DNA of 64,000 nucleotides from Candidatus Scalindua arabica (GTDB lineage: Bacteria; Planctomycetota; Brocadiia; Brocadiales; Scalinduaceae): contig JAANXD010000076.1 in NCBI GenBank assembly GCA_018263435.1, positions 1 through 64,000 of the forward strand, given 5' to 3'. This document shows positions 25,937-33,722 of this stretch, piece by piece (the stretch's first letter is position 1; each line of letters opens with the position of its first letter). The notes beneath the pieces were generated by a model. It made no database searches, was not told the origin of the DNA, and was given only the letters and a program-made list of their open reading frames with translations. The position numbers and the translations under genes were made by a program.

Positions 25937-26128
25937 ATGCATTCACTCAAATATGTCCATTGGCAAGATAGTGAGTTTTTTTTAGGTCACTTTGTTGATT
26001 ATCCCGATTATTTAACTCAAGGCAAATCTTTAGAAGAATTAAAAAAAAATCTCGAAAGTTTGTATAATGATCTGATCAGCAAAGAAATACCTTACATAAA
26101 AAAGGTTGATGAACTCAAAATAGCTTAA
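25937..26128 (+). CDS. hicB: HicB-family antitoxin
   Basis: 63 residues behind a strong AAAGGAGG. The partial ribonuclease-H fold of HicB is visible: KYVHWQDSEFFLGHFVDYPDYLTQGKSLEEL (strand-strand-helix), then a helix and a short basic tail. There is no separate HTH or RHH DNA-binding domain, so it is a minimal HicB that mainly masks the toxin. Its stop overlaps the hicA start by one base (TAATG), the classic layout of a toxin-antitoxin operon with antitoxin first. Confidence 0.75.
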   Translation: MHSLKYVHWQDSEFFLGHFVDYPDYLTQGKSLEELKKNLESLYNDLISKEIPYIKKVDELKIA

Positions 26129-26307
26129 TGAAGAGAAAAGACCTAATCAAAACTATTGAAGGTCTTGGTTGTCATTTGGTAAGGCATGGTGGTAAACATG
26201 ATTGGTATACAAATTCCAAAACAAAGACTTCTCAACCAGTGCCCAGGCACAAAGAAATCAATGAAAACTTGGCTAAGCATATAATAAAAAAGCTTAGTAA
26301 TTCATGA
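26128..26307 (+). CDS. hicA: HicA-family mRNA interferase toxin
   Basis: 59 residues. The start is MKRKDLIKTIEGLGCHLVRH; the catalytic His lies in RHGGKHDWY, followed by VPRHKEINENLAKHIIKKL, the full HicA pattern of a double-stranded-RNA-binding fold that cleaves mRNA. It overlaps hicB by one base and so is translationally coupled to it. The length is normal and no key residue is missing, so the pair looks functional. Confidence 0.8.
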   Translation: MKRKDLIKTIEGLGCHLVRHGGKHDWYTNSKTKTSQPVPRHKEINENLAKHIIKKLSNS

Positions 26308-26312
26308 AAACT

Positions 26313-26760
26313 TTATAATATACATAATTTCACTTGCCGAAAACCTCTTTTTTTGCCTTCCATAGACTCAACCTTCTTCTGTAATGCCTTGTGAGTTAAA
26401 GTCATTTCTCTGAGTTTAGTGTAAATGTCCTCATGATCTGGATATTGGCATGGACGGCTCTTGGATAGCATGGCTACACCCTGTTCAGTAAAAGCATATG
26501 GGGGGTAGCGTAATCCCATTTTATCAGTAGAATTGGAGGTGACAAATTGGCATCTCCAAATTCCTAACTCTTCTTTTGATAGCTAAACATGAAATCCTCT
26601 GGAAAACGATCTATATTTCTTCTTACCGCTTGGTTCAATACCCTTGTTTCAACTCCATAAAGACTGGCCAAATCTCTATCAATCATTACTTTATGTCCTC
26701 TAATCATAAAAATCTTTTGCTCGACAATTTCAATTGGAATTATTTGTTTCTTTTATTTTG
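26313..26760 (-). pseudogene. Decayed ORF6N-domain gene
   Basis: Read on the minus strand from about 26740, the first part gives [35 protein letters not shown] and RFPEDFMF, the clear ORF6N start. Near 26570-26585 the frame shifts: the continuation [16 protein letters not shown], then LRYPPYAFTEQGVAMLSK is in another frame. After MLSK a stretch is missing before KLREMTLTHKALQKKVESME. No valid start codon is in frame (a TAA precedes KKQIIPIEI). ORF6N proteins are phage- or element-borne regulators, so this is a remnant of a mobile element next to the HicBA unit. Confidence 0.75.
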
Positions 26761-27196
26761 ATCATTTGGTATTGCCCGTCCGAACGGATTCATCCGGGCG
26801 GGTGATTTATTTGGGATTTGCCATTTGGGCCCACCCTGGTGCGGTCTGGGCCAGGGACTTGAGATTTATAAAATCTATTTATTGGTGGTTATTATAAAAA
26901 AGTGGGGTTGTTTTGCAAGACAAAAGACATTGGACACGAATTTCACAGATTGACACTAAAAGAGAAAAACGAAGGAGAGTTATGAAGTGCTTAAGATATT
27001 TCTGTTTTTTTTGTTAACTATCCAAACGGTCGGGGGCTATAATACCTGAAAGTTTCAAGTGGAAAGTGCCTGAAGTTAAAAATTAAACACCTTTATAATT
27101 TGCTATCATTTGTTACATAAACATGACCAACCTCTCTTTCAAGAGGATTCCAATTCTGATATTTTTTCAGGTAATTTTATTTAAAGGAAGCATCGT
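26761..27196. other. Intergenic region with palindrome and repeat phrases
   Basis: A REP-like palindrome GCCCGTCCGAACGG...CCGGGCGGG spans 26774-26803. Bases 26931-26959 carry a GACACGAATTTCACAGATTGACAC phrase split at 10-base steps, and 27048-27078 an AAGTG phrase. No gene is visible until the methyltransferase at 27197. Confidence 0.45.
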
Positions 27197-27772
27197 GTGA
27201 ATTTGATCCAATTCCTAAAACAGTTTGTTTTACATACAACTAAGACGGGGGCAGTTGCGCCTAGTTCCAAAGGTCTTGCAGATTTAATCACAGATACTGC
27301 CGGTTTACATAGCGCCTCTGCTGTAATACAGTTTGGAACGGGGACAGGTGTTTTTACAGAGAAAATCATTCAAAAGATTCCTGATGAGACCAGATTTTTT
27401 GCATTAGAGATTAATCCTGATTTTGTTAAGGCTACCAGAAAAAGATGTCCGGTAGCAGTAGTTTATCATGATTCCGCAGCAAATGCGAAAAAGTACCTTG
27501 GCGAACTTGGTATCAGCGAGTGTGATTGTATAATATGCGGCCTTCCCTGGGCTGCATTCAGTGAGGAATTACAAAATGAGTTACTCGATACGATTATTGA
27601 TATTCTGAGGCCGGGAGGAAAGTTCCTGACCTTTGCCTATCTGCAGGGTTTGCTTATGCCTGCCGGTATGAGATTTAAGAAAAAATTATCCACAAGATTT
27701 AACAGTGTGACAAAAACAAAAACCGTATGGTTAAATTTCCCGCCGGCATTCGTTTACTGTGCAGAAAAGTAA
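27197..27772 (+). CDS. Class I SAM-dependent methyltransferase, phospholipid N-methyltransferase-like
   Basis: 191 residues from a GTG start (AAAGGAAG 8 bases upstream). The N-terminal FLKQFVLHTTKTGAVAPSSKGLADLI is the membrane-facing start seen in PmtA-type phosphatidylethanolamine methyltransferases. The SAM site is VIQFGTGTGVFTEKI (motif I, with Gln-Phe for the more common Glu-Leu), ALEINPDF and CIICGLPWAAF. It is probably a soluble or peripheral enzyme that methylates a lipid head group or a similar substrate. It is a single gene upstream of clpC with 175 bases between. Confidence 0.75.
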   Translation: MNLIQFLKQFVLHTTKTGAVAPSSKGLADLITDTAGLHSASAVIQFGTGTGVFTEKIIQKIPDETRFFALEINPDFVKATRKRCPVAVVYHDSAANAKKYLGELGISECDCIICGLPWAAFSEELQNELLDTIIDILRPGGKFLTFAYLQGLLMPAGMRFKKKLSTRFNSVTKTKTVWLNFPPAFVYCAEK

Positions 27773-27822
27773 AAAATAACTAAATACAACACATCGTATT
27801 GTGGTATTGATTTAAGAAACAG

Positions 27823-27851
27823 TTGTGTGTAAAATATTTTAAAGATATAGA
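27823..27851 (+). promoter_or_regulatory. Candidate promoter of clpC
   Basis: TTGTGT (27823-27828), 17 bases, TATAGA (27846-27851). A 7-bp inverted repeat TCGATAA/TTATCGA (27917-27923 and 27928-27934) lies between it and the ribosome site and could be an operator or leader hairpin. No CIRCE element is visible. Confidence 0.35.
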
Positions 27852-27948
27852 ATACACTTATTACTTGAATTCAAGCATTTTGCTATATTAATTGAGAACC
27901 AAATATTTAATACAATTCGATAACGCTTTATCGATGAGGGGGTATTGA

Positions 27949-30408
27949 ATGCTGCAGAAATATATAAGATATTGTACGAAAAAGGTATTGGATGCGATTA
28001 ACATCGGGACTATGGAACTGGTAAATATGAAGCGTAATGTATTTTCTTCAGAATTTATACTTCTTGGATTATTGGTACAGGATGATTCTTGCGTCTTGGC
28101 AATAATAGACCAGCTTAAGATGGATACAGAGGGGATTAAGCAGCGTCTAATGGATGGAATCTTTGCTTCCATAGACACTCAGGCTACAAACATTCCATCT
28201 ACAGGTGGTATGCAACTGGTAATATCGAGTGAGGTTGAGAAGGTCTTTGAGATAGCTCTACAGGAATCAAAAAAGATGGGTGATAAGTTCATCAGTACAG
28301 AAATACTGCTCATTGCCCTAATCAATCCACAGGCAGGAAAGACTGCTGAGATTCTAAACGGTGCAGGACTTGAATTAGAAAGAGTCAGAACTGCCGTGAA
28401 GGAAATAAGGGGTGATAGTAAGGTTGTAAATCAGGATGACGAAAGTAAACTGGATGTATTAAAGGAATATACTGTCGATCTGTTGGAGCTTGCCAGGAAG
28501 GGGGAGCTGGACCCTGTTATTGGAAGAGAAAAAGAGATAGAAAGGGTAATACAAATACTGTCGAGACGTAAAAAGAATAATCCTGTTTTGATAGGTGAGG
28601 CGGGAGTTGGAAAGACTGTGATTGTAGAGGGCCTTGCACAACAGATTGTTGCGGCAGATGTCCCACAATCCTTACTGTCAAAGAAGATACTTTCGCTTGA
28701 TATGGCAGCCCTTATTGCAGGGGCTGGAGTGAGAGGAGAGTTTGAAGGCAGGCTTAAATCAATCAGGGATTCGATAATAGACGCCGGAGGCCGAATTATA
28801 CTTTTTATAGACGAATTACATACCGTAGTAGGTGTTGGTGGCGGAGGCGGCGCAGGTGGTATGGGAGCGCCTGACATATTAAAGCCGGCGCTGGCGAGAG
28901 GCCAGCTGCAAATGATAGGAGCTACTACTTATGATGATTATCGCAAACATATAGAGACGGATAGAGCGCTTGCACGTCGATTCCAGACTGTATCAGTAAG
29001 CGAACCGGGGATAGATGAGACAAAATGTATCCTTGAGGGGCTTAAACTCTTTTACGAAAAACATCATAATATAGATTATACTCCCGAATCATTAGATGCG
29101 GCAGCACGTCTTTCTGATCGTTACATTACGGATAGGGCGCAGCCTGATAAGGCGATAGATCTTCTGGATGAAGCGGGATCGAAAAAACACCTGGAAATGC
29201 ATTATACCCCCCCTGATATTAAAAGGTTAGAAAATGAAAAGAGGGCACATACTGCGCTGAAGATGGAGGCTTTTGAAAGGCAGGACTTTGAAGAAACAAC
29301 GAAGCATCATGCAGAATTACAGGCAATTGAAGAACGCCTTGCAAGAGAAAAAGAGAAGTGGCAAAAAGAATTAAAGGAAAAAGATACCTCGGTAACACCT
29401 GAGGATATAGCCAGTATCGTATCAAATTGGACTGGTATACCGGCATCTAAGATGCTTGAAGCTGAGGCAGAGAAATTGGCAAACATGGAGGAGAAAATAC
29501 ACGAACGCATTGTGGCGCAGGAGGCCGCTGTAGTGGCAATAGCAAGCGCTATCAGGAGGAACAGGGCTGGGCTGAGGGAGGATACGAGGCCAATTGGGGC
29601 ATTCCTCTTTCTTGGGCCGACTGGAGTAGGAAAAACAGAATTGGCAAAGACCCTTGCGGAGTTTCTCTTTGATGATGAAACCCGTATCGTCAGGCTGGAT
29701 ATGTCGGAATACATGGAGCGACACGAAGTAGCAAAGCTTATAGGGGCTCCTCCCGGTTACATAGGTTATGGAGAAGGGGGGCAACTTACTGAAAAGATAA
29801 AACGTATGCCTTATTCTGTGGTACTGCTTGATGAGATAGAGAAGGCCCATCCAGATGTCTTTAATATGCTTCTTCAAGTACTCGATGAAGGAAGGCTGAC
29901 CGATGCTCAAGGCCACGTTATAAGCTTCAGAAATTCTATAATAATAGGAACATCAAATATAGGAAGTGAAAAGCTTGCCGAAAAACACGAGATAGGGTTT
30001 AAACCGAGTCCCGGCGTTATCGGCCATGAAGAGGCAAAGGAGATGGTATTATCCGAGGTCAAGAAATATTTTAAACCTGAGTTTTTGAACCGGCTGGATG
30101 ATATGATCGTTTTTCACTCATTAACAAAGGAGCATATTTCACATATATTGGATATTCTTTTAAATAATCTTTTAGAGAGGTTGGAGGCGGAGGGTTTGTC
30201 TCTCGAAATCGGCCCTGAGATTAAAGAAAAACTGGCAACCGATGGATACGATCCAAAGTTTGGCGCACGCCCGCTAAAAAGAGCTATTGAACGTGAAATA
30301 GAAAACAGATTATCTTTGAGTATAGTAAACAGGCAGTTTCAATCAGGAGACAAGATCAAGGCAATTCTTCAAGATGGAGAGATAGCTTTTGAAAAAATTA
30401 ATACGTGA
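27949..30408 (+). CDS. clpC: ClpC-type AAA+ unfoldase
   Basis: 819 residues. The N-terminal Clp-N repeats occupy about 1-145. The first AAA module has GEAGVGKT and LFIDELHTVVG, and the second has GPTGVGKTE and LLDEIEKAHPDVFNMLLQ. A short middle domain (about 410-470) is ClpC-like, much shorter than in ClpB. In the second module EIGFKPSP gives the IGF-type loop that docks on ClpP. It therefore feeds unfolded proteins to ClpP; no clpP gene is in the window. The start ATG at 27949 follows GAGGGGGT. The C-terminus has FGARPLKRAIEREIENRLS. Confidence 0.9.
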   Translation: MLQKYIRYCTKKVLDAINIGTMELVNMKRNVFSSEFILLGLLVQDDSCVLAIIDQLKMDTEGIKQRLMDGIFASIDTQATNIPSTGGMQLVISSEVEKVFEIALQESKKMGDKFISTEILLIALINPQAGKTAEILNGAGLELERVRTAVKEIRGDSKVVNQDDESKLDVLKEYTVDLLELARKGELDPVIGREKEIERVIQILSRRKKNNPVLIGEAGVGKTVIVEGLAQQIVAADVPQSLLSKKILSLDMAALIAGAGVRGEFEGRLKSIRDSIIDAGGRIILFIDELHTVVGVGGGGGAGGMGAPDILKPALARGQLQMIGATTYDDYRKHIETDRALARRFQTVSVSEPGIDETKCILEGLKLFYEKHHNIDYTPESLDAAARLSDRYITDRAQPDKAIDLLDEAGSKKHLEMHYTPPDIKRLENEKRAHTALKMEAFERQDFEETTKHHAELQAIEERLAREKEKWQKELKEKDTSVTPEDIASIVSNWTGIPASKMLEAEAEKLANMEEKIHERIVAQEAAVVAIASAIRRNRAGLREDTRPIGAFLFLGPTGVGKTELAKTLAEFLFDDETRIVRLDMSEYMERHEVAKLIGAPPGYIGYGEGGQLTEKIKRMPYSVVLLDEIEKAHPDVFNMLLQVLDEGRLTDAQGHVISFRNSIIIGTSNIGSEKLAEKHEIGFKPSPGVIGHEEAKEMVLSEVKKYFKPEFLNRLDDMIVFHSLTKEHISHILDILLNNLLERLEAEGLSLEIGPEIKEKLATDGYDPKFGARPLKRAIEREIENRLSLSIVNRQFQSGDKIKAILQDGEIAFEKINT

Positions 30409-30437
30409 CAGGTATTAATATTAAAACAGGCCAATAT

Positions 30438-30980
30438 TTAATTCTTTCTTACGAATTCGGCGCCTCGTTCTATAGCTAATTTATTAACTTCATAAAAGGG
30501 TTCTTTTCTTCCACTTAAGACGTTTTTGAGACATGAGAGAAAGAGTGGAATAGAAACGAGGTTTTTCACTTCATTGTACGCCCCAAGCATAACCATATTC
30601 GACGCAACGACATTTCCGATATCATTTGCTATTTTTGTAGCAGGAATTCTAAAGACATCTACGTTCATTTCGTTGTCTATTTTATCAATCATGGATGAGT
30701 TTAAAAAGAGCTTACTATCCGGTTTGAGAAAATTCTTAAACTTTATATAAGAGGGCAGGTTCATCATAATAAGTGCGTCTGCTTCTTCTATTACAGGGGA
30801 GAAGATTTCTTCTTCTGAAGCAGTTAAATGGTAATAAGCGGTACCTCCCCGCACTTCAGTTCCATACGAAGGAAAAAAGGTTACATTTTTTCCCTCGAGC
30901 ATAAGGGCTTGTGCTATCAATCTGCCAAGAAGCATCATCCCCTGTCCACCCAAACCGGCTAAAATAACTTTTTCTAACAT
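30438..30980 (-). CDS. korC: 2-oxoacid:ferredoxin oxidoreductase, gamma subunit
   Basis: 180 residues. The start LEKVILAGLGGQGMMLLGRLIAQA is the typical glycine-rich opening of the gamma domain, followed by SYGTEVRGGTAYYHL. It is the smallest subunit of the enzyme that oxidises a 2-oxoacid (2-oxoglutarate or a branched-chain keto acid) with CoA and passes electrons to ferredoxin, or runs in reverse for carbon fixation. It ends the run on this strand, 14 bases after korB. The substrate class is not certain, so a vor-type name is possible. Confidence 0.87.
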   Translation of the reverse strand: MLEKVILAGLGGQGMMLLGRLIAQALMLEGKNVTFFPSYGTEVRGGTAYYHLTASEEEIFSPVIEEADALIMMNLPSYIKFKNFLKPDSKLFLNSSMIDKIDNEMNVDVFRIPATKIANDIGNVVASNMVMLGAYNEVKNLVSIPLFLSCLKNVLSGRKEPFYEVNKLAIERGAEFVRKN

Positions 30981-30994
30981 CTTAATGAACCTTT

Positions 30995-31741
30995 CTAATT
31001 CTGACTATCCCAATCTTTAAAAATACCCAGAGGAAAGGTCTTGGACATTTGTTCATCTATGAATTTTAAAGAATCAACAGAAGTCATACGCCAATACACC
31101 GGACATGGAGAAAGAATCTCTATCAAAGAAAACCCTTTTCCCTGTATTTGGGTCTGAAATCCTTTTTCTAATAATTGTTTTGTTTTTATTATGTTTTTTG
31201 GTGAAGTCATAGAGGTCCTTGCGACAAATCGGCTTCCTTCTATTACGGACAGGAGTTCGCAAACAGGCAGAGGATATCCATCGTTTTCTTCACTACGCCC
31301 GTGAGGTGTTGTCAATGTCTTTTGATTGGTCAAAGTAGTTGGAGCCATCTGTCCGTTTGTCATACCGTAAACTGCATTATTTACAAAGATTACGGTGATA
31401 TTTTCGCCTCGATTGGCAGTATGAATTATTTCTGCCGTACCGATTGCCGCCAGATCTCCATCCCCCTGGTAAGAGAAAACAACTTTATCCGGATGAACAC
31501 GCTTGATACCTGTCGCAACCGAGGGTGTACGGCCATGAGCTGCTTCACACATATCTATATCAAGATAGTTATATGCCAGGACAGCACACCCTACAGGGGC
31601 CAACCCGATGGTATTCCCCCTGATATCCATTTCATCAATAATCTCTGCAATTAATCTGTGGACAATACCATGCCCACATCCGGGGCAATAATGAGTTGGA
31701 GTATCAATTAATGTCTCTGGAGCCTTATATGTTGCTTCCAT
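30995..31741 (-). CDS. korB: 2-oxoacid:ferredoxin oxidoreductase, beta (TPP-binding) subunit
   Basis: 248 residues. THYCPGCGHGIVHRLIAE begins the thiamine-pyrophosphate domain, GDGDLAAIGTAE is the Mg-TPP motif, and FVNNAVYGMTNGQMAPT shapes the active site. There is no built-in ferredoxin domain. It works with the alpha and gamma subunits on either side. No separate small ferredoxin (delta) subunit lies in this cluster, so the electron carrier is encoded elsewhere or electrons leave directly to free ferredoxin. Confidence 0.9.
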   Translation of the reverse strand: MEATYKAPETLIDTPTHYCPGCGHGIVHRLIAEIIDEMDIRGNTIGLAPVGCAVLAYNYLDIDMCEAAHGRTPSVATGIKRVHPDKVVFSYQGDGDLAAIGTAEIIHTANRGENITVIFVNNAVYGMTNGQMAPTTLTNQKTLTTPHGRSEENDGYPLPVCELLSVIEGSRFVARTSMTSPKNIIKTKQLLEKGFQTQIQGKGFSLIEILSPCPVYWRMTSVDSLKFIDEQMSKTFPLGIFKDWDSQN

Positions 31742-31798
31742 AATGTATAGAATATTTCCTGTTTATAATTAGTTAAATTTATAGATGGATGTTTTTTA

Positions 31799-32893
31799 TT
31801 ATGTGGTGCAAGTTACTTTTTCTTTAACAGAAACTATTTCTGAAATTTTCTTAAGGATTTCTTTGGGCGTCGGTATGCCTCCACCGGTTCTTCCGTAAAA
31901 ATGCACCGGACATCGGCCGGAAACACTTAATCTTACGTCTTCCACCATTTGGCCTGCACTCATTTCTACTGTAAGTATAGCTTGTGCTCTTTCTGAAACT
32001 TTTTGTATAATGTCTGAAGGAAATGGCCATAATGTAATGGGCATTATTAATCCTACTTTTACATCTGAAGGTTGGTGTTTATTTAAAAATTCTTTACATA
32101 TTCTGGCACATGTACCATAGGCAATAAGAACAATATCTGCATCTTCAATATTTGTTTCTTCGTAACGTACCTCTTCAGCCTTAATCTGACGATATTTTTT
32201 CTGCAGTTTTGCATTAAACTCCTCGAGTTCTCCTTTTACTGAATAAAAAGACTTAACTATGTTCCTTTCTCTTCCATCAGCACCAGTTACCGCCCAATCC
32301 TTCTTTGATAAAACGGGCTTATATTCTTTATTAAATACAACAGGTTCCATCATCTGGCCTAATTGGGCATCAGCCAGAATCATTACTGGATTTCTATAAC
32401 AATCGGCCAAATCAAATGCATCGAAGACAAGATCAGCCATTTCCTGTACTGAACTTGGGGCAAGCACAATTGTGTGATAATCTCCATGTCCGCCGCCCTT
32501 AACAGCTTGAAAGTAGTCAGCCTGAGAAGGTGAAATGTCTCCCAAACCAGGACCCCCTCGTTGTATATTTACTATAACACAGGGCAGTTCACTTCCGGCC
32601 AAATAAGAAATACCTTCTTGTTTTAAACTAATGCCGGGGCTTGAGGATGATGTCATTGCCCTGGCACCCGCAGCGGCGCTTCCGTATACCATGTTTATAG
32701 CGGCAAGTTCACTTTCTACCTGGATGGATGTCCCGCCAACTTGAGGCATTCTGGTAGTCATATGCGTTAATATCTCGTTTTGCGGTGTAATAGGATATCC
32801 ATAATAAAATCTACAACCAGCCTGTATTGCAGCTTCTGCACACGCTTCATTGCCGGTTAAAAGATATTTTTTGTTTTTTTCAGTTAACGTCAT
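31799..32893 (-). CDS. korA: 2-oxoacid:ferredoxin oxidoreductase, alpha subunit (VorB/KorA-like)
   Basis: 364 residues. YLLTGNEACAEAAIQAGCRFYYGYPITPQNEI is the pyrimidine-binding domain of the alpha subunit, with VESELAAINMVYGSAAAGARAMTSSSSPG next and QRGGPGLGDISPSQADYFQA after it. The C-terminal domain II (about 250-355) binds CoA. The sequence type is close to the subgroup annotated as 3-methyl-2-oxobutanoate dehydrogenase VorB, so the substrate could be a branched-chain keto acid. Its start overlaps the end of nadK by 14 bases, so it is in the same transcript. Confidence 0.88.
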   Translation of the reverse strand: MTLTEKNKKYLLTGNEACAEAAIQAGCRFYYGYPITPQNEILTHMTTRMPQVGGTSIQVESELAAINMVYGSAAAGARAMTSSSSPGISLKQEGISYLAGSELPCVIVNIQRGGPGLGDISPSQADYFQAVKGGGHGDYHTIVLAPSSVQEMADLVFDAFDLADCYRNPVMILADAQLGQMMEPVVFNKEYKPVLSKKDWAVTGADGRERNIVKSFYSVKGELEEFNAKLQKKYRQIKAEEVRYEETNIEDADIVLIAYGTCARICKEFLNKHQPSDVKVGLIMPITLWPFPSDIIQKVSERAQAILTVEMSAGQMVEDVRLSVSGRCPVHFYGRTGGGIPTPKEILKKISEIVSVKEKVTCTT

Positions 32894-33722
32894 AAGTGGG
32901 CTGTCCCCTCCAGTTTAATTTTTCTCGCAAGACATCATAAAAAGTCCTTGTTTGTATGTCAATTAACTGCAACTTGTTTTCGGCTTTTTCAATAACGATT
33001 CTATCTCCAACCTTAACATCAAAGTATATCTGGCCATCCACGGTTAAGCCTACTCCTTTAGATTCAGAAATCTGTTCCATTTCAATCTTTGAATCTCCAG
33101 ATACCACAAGCGGGCGGTTTGACAAAGTGTGTGGGCAAATCGGAGTTATGAGAAAAGCTTCCATATCAGGCGTAACGATAGGGCCACCGGCAGATAGAGA
33201 ATGTGCGGTAGACCCTGACGGAGTGGATACGATCAGCCCGTCACTGCTGTAAGTGGTAACTGTTTTTTCATTTACATATAATTTAATTGAAATCAATCTT
33301 GATAAAGAAGTTCTGGAAATTACGGCATCGTTTAATCCAAGAGTTTCATTAATAACCTGTTTAGAACGAATTACCTTGCAAGTTAACAACATTCTTTGCG
33401 AGATAACGTATTCGCCGGCGAAAATTTTTTCCAGGGAATCACCGATTTCTCGTGTAGTAAGATCAGCCAGAAATCCAAATTTCCCTAAATGTACGCCGAT
33501 TAAGGGAATTTGCTTGCCATTTAACCTTCTACTTGCTGACAGGATTGTACCGTCTCCACCAAAAACAAAGGCAAGATCGGCAGATACTTTTTCTAGTTCG
33601 TCTTCATCAGAAATATCAATTATTGAGAGATGCGATTTCTTGCGAAACAAGGGTTCAAGTTCTTTTATAGTTTCTCTTATTTTTTTTTTACTTTTATCAC
33701 CCAGGATTATGATTTTCTTCAT
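32880..33722 (-). CDS. nadK: NAD kinase
   Basis: 280 residues. The kinase signature FVFGGDGTILSASRRL (GGDGT) and the NAD-binding TPSGSTAHSLSAGGPIVTP are present, with DGLIV before them. It phosphorylates NAD with ATP or polyphosphate to make NADP. It overlaps dxs by four bases upstream and the alpha oxidoreductase gene by 14 bases downstream, so it lies in a tightly packed operon. Confidence 0.95.
   Translation of the reverse strand: MKKIIILGDKSKKKIRETIKELEPLFRKKSHLSIIDISDEDELEKVSADLAFVFGGDGTILSASRRLNGKQIPLIGVHLGKFGFLADLTTREIGDSLEKIFAGEYVISQRMLLTCKVIRSKQVINETLGLNDAVISRTSLSRLISIKLYVNEKTVTTYSSDGLIVSTPSGSTAHSLSAGGPIVTPDMEAFLITPICPHTLSNRPLVVSGDSKIEMEQISESKGVGLTVDGQIYFDVKVGDRIVIEKAENKLQLIDIQTRTFYDVLREKLNWRGQPTYDVN

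Noticed and set aside
27773..27948. Heat-shock operator (CIRCE) before clpC
   Set aside because: The TTAGCACTC-N9-GAGTGCTAA element is not present here or before htpG; only a 7-bp inverted repeat was found.
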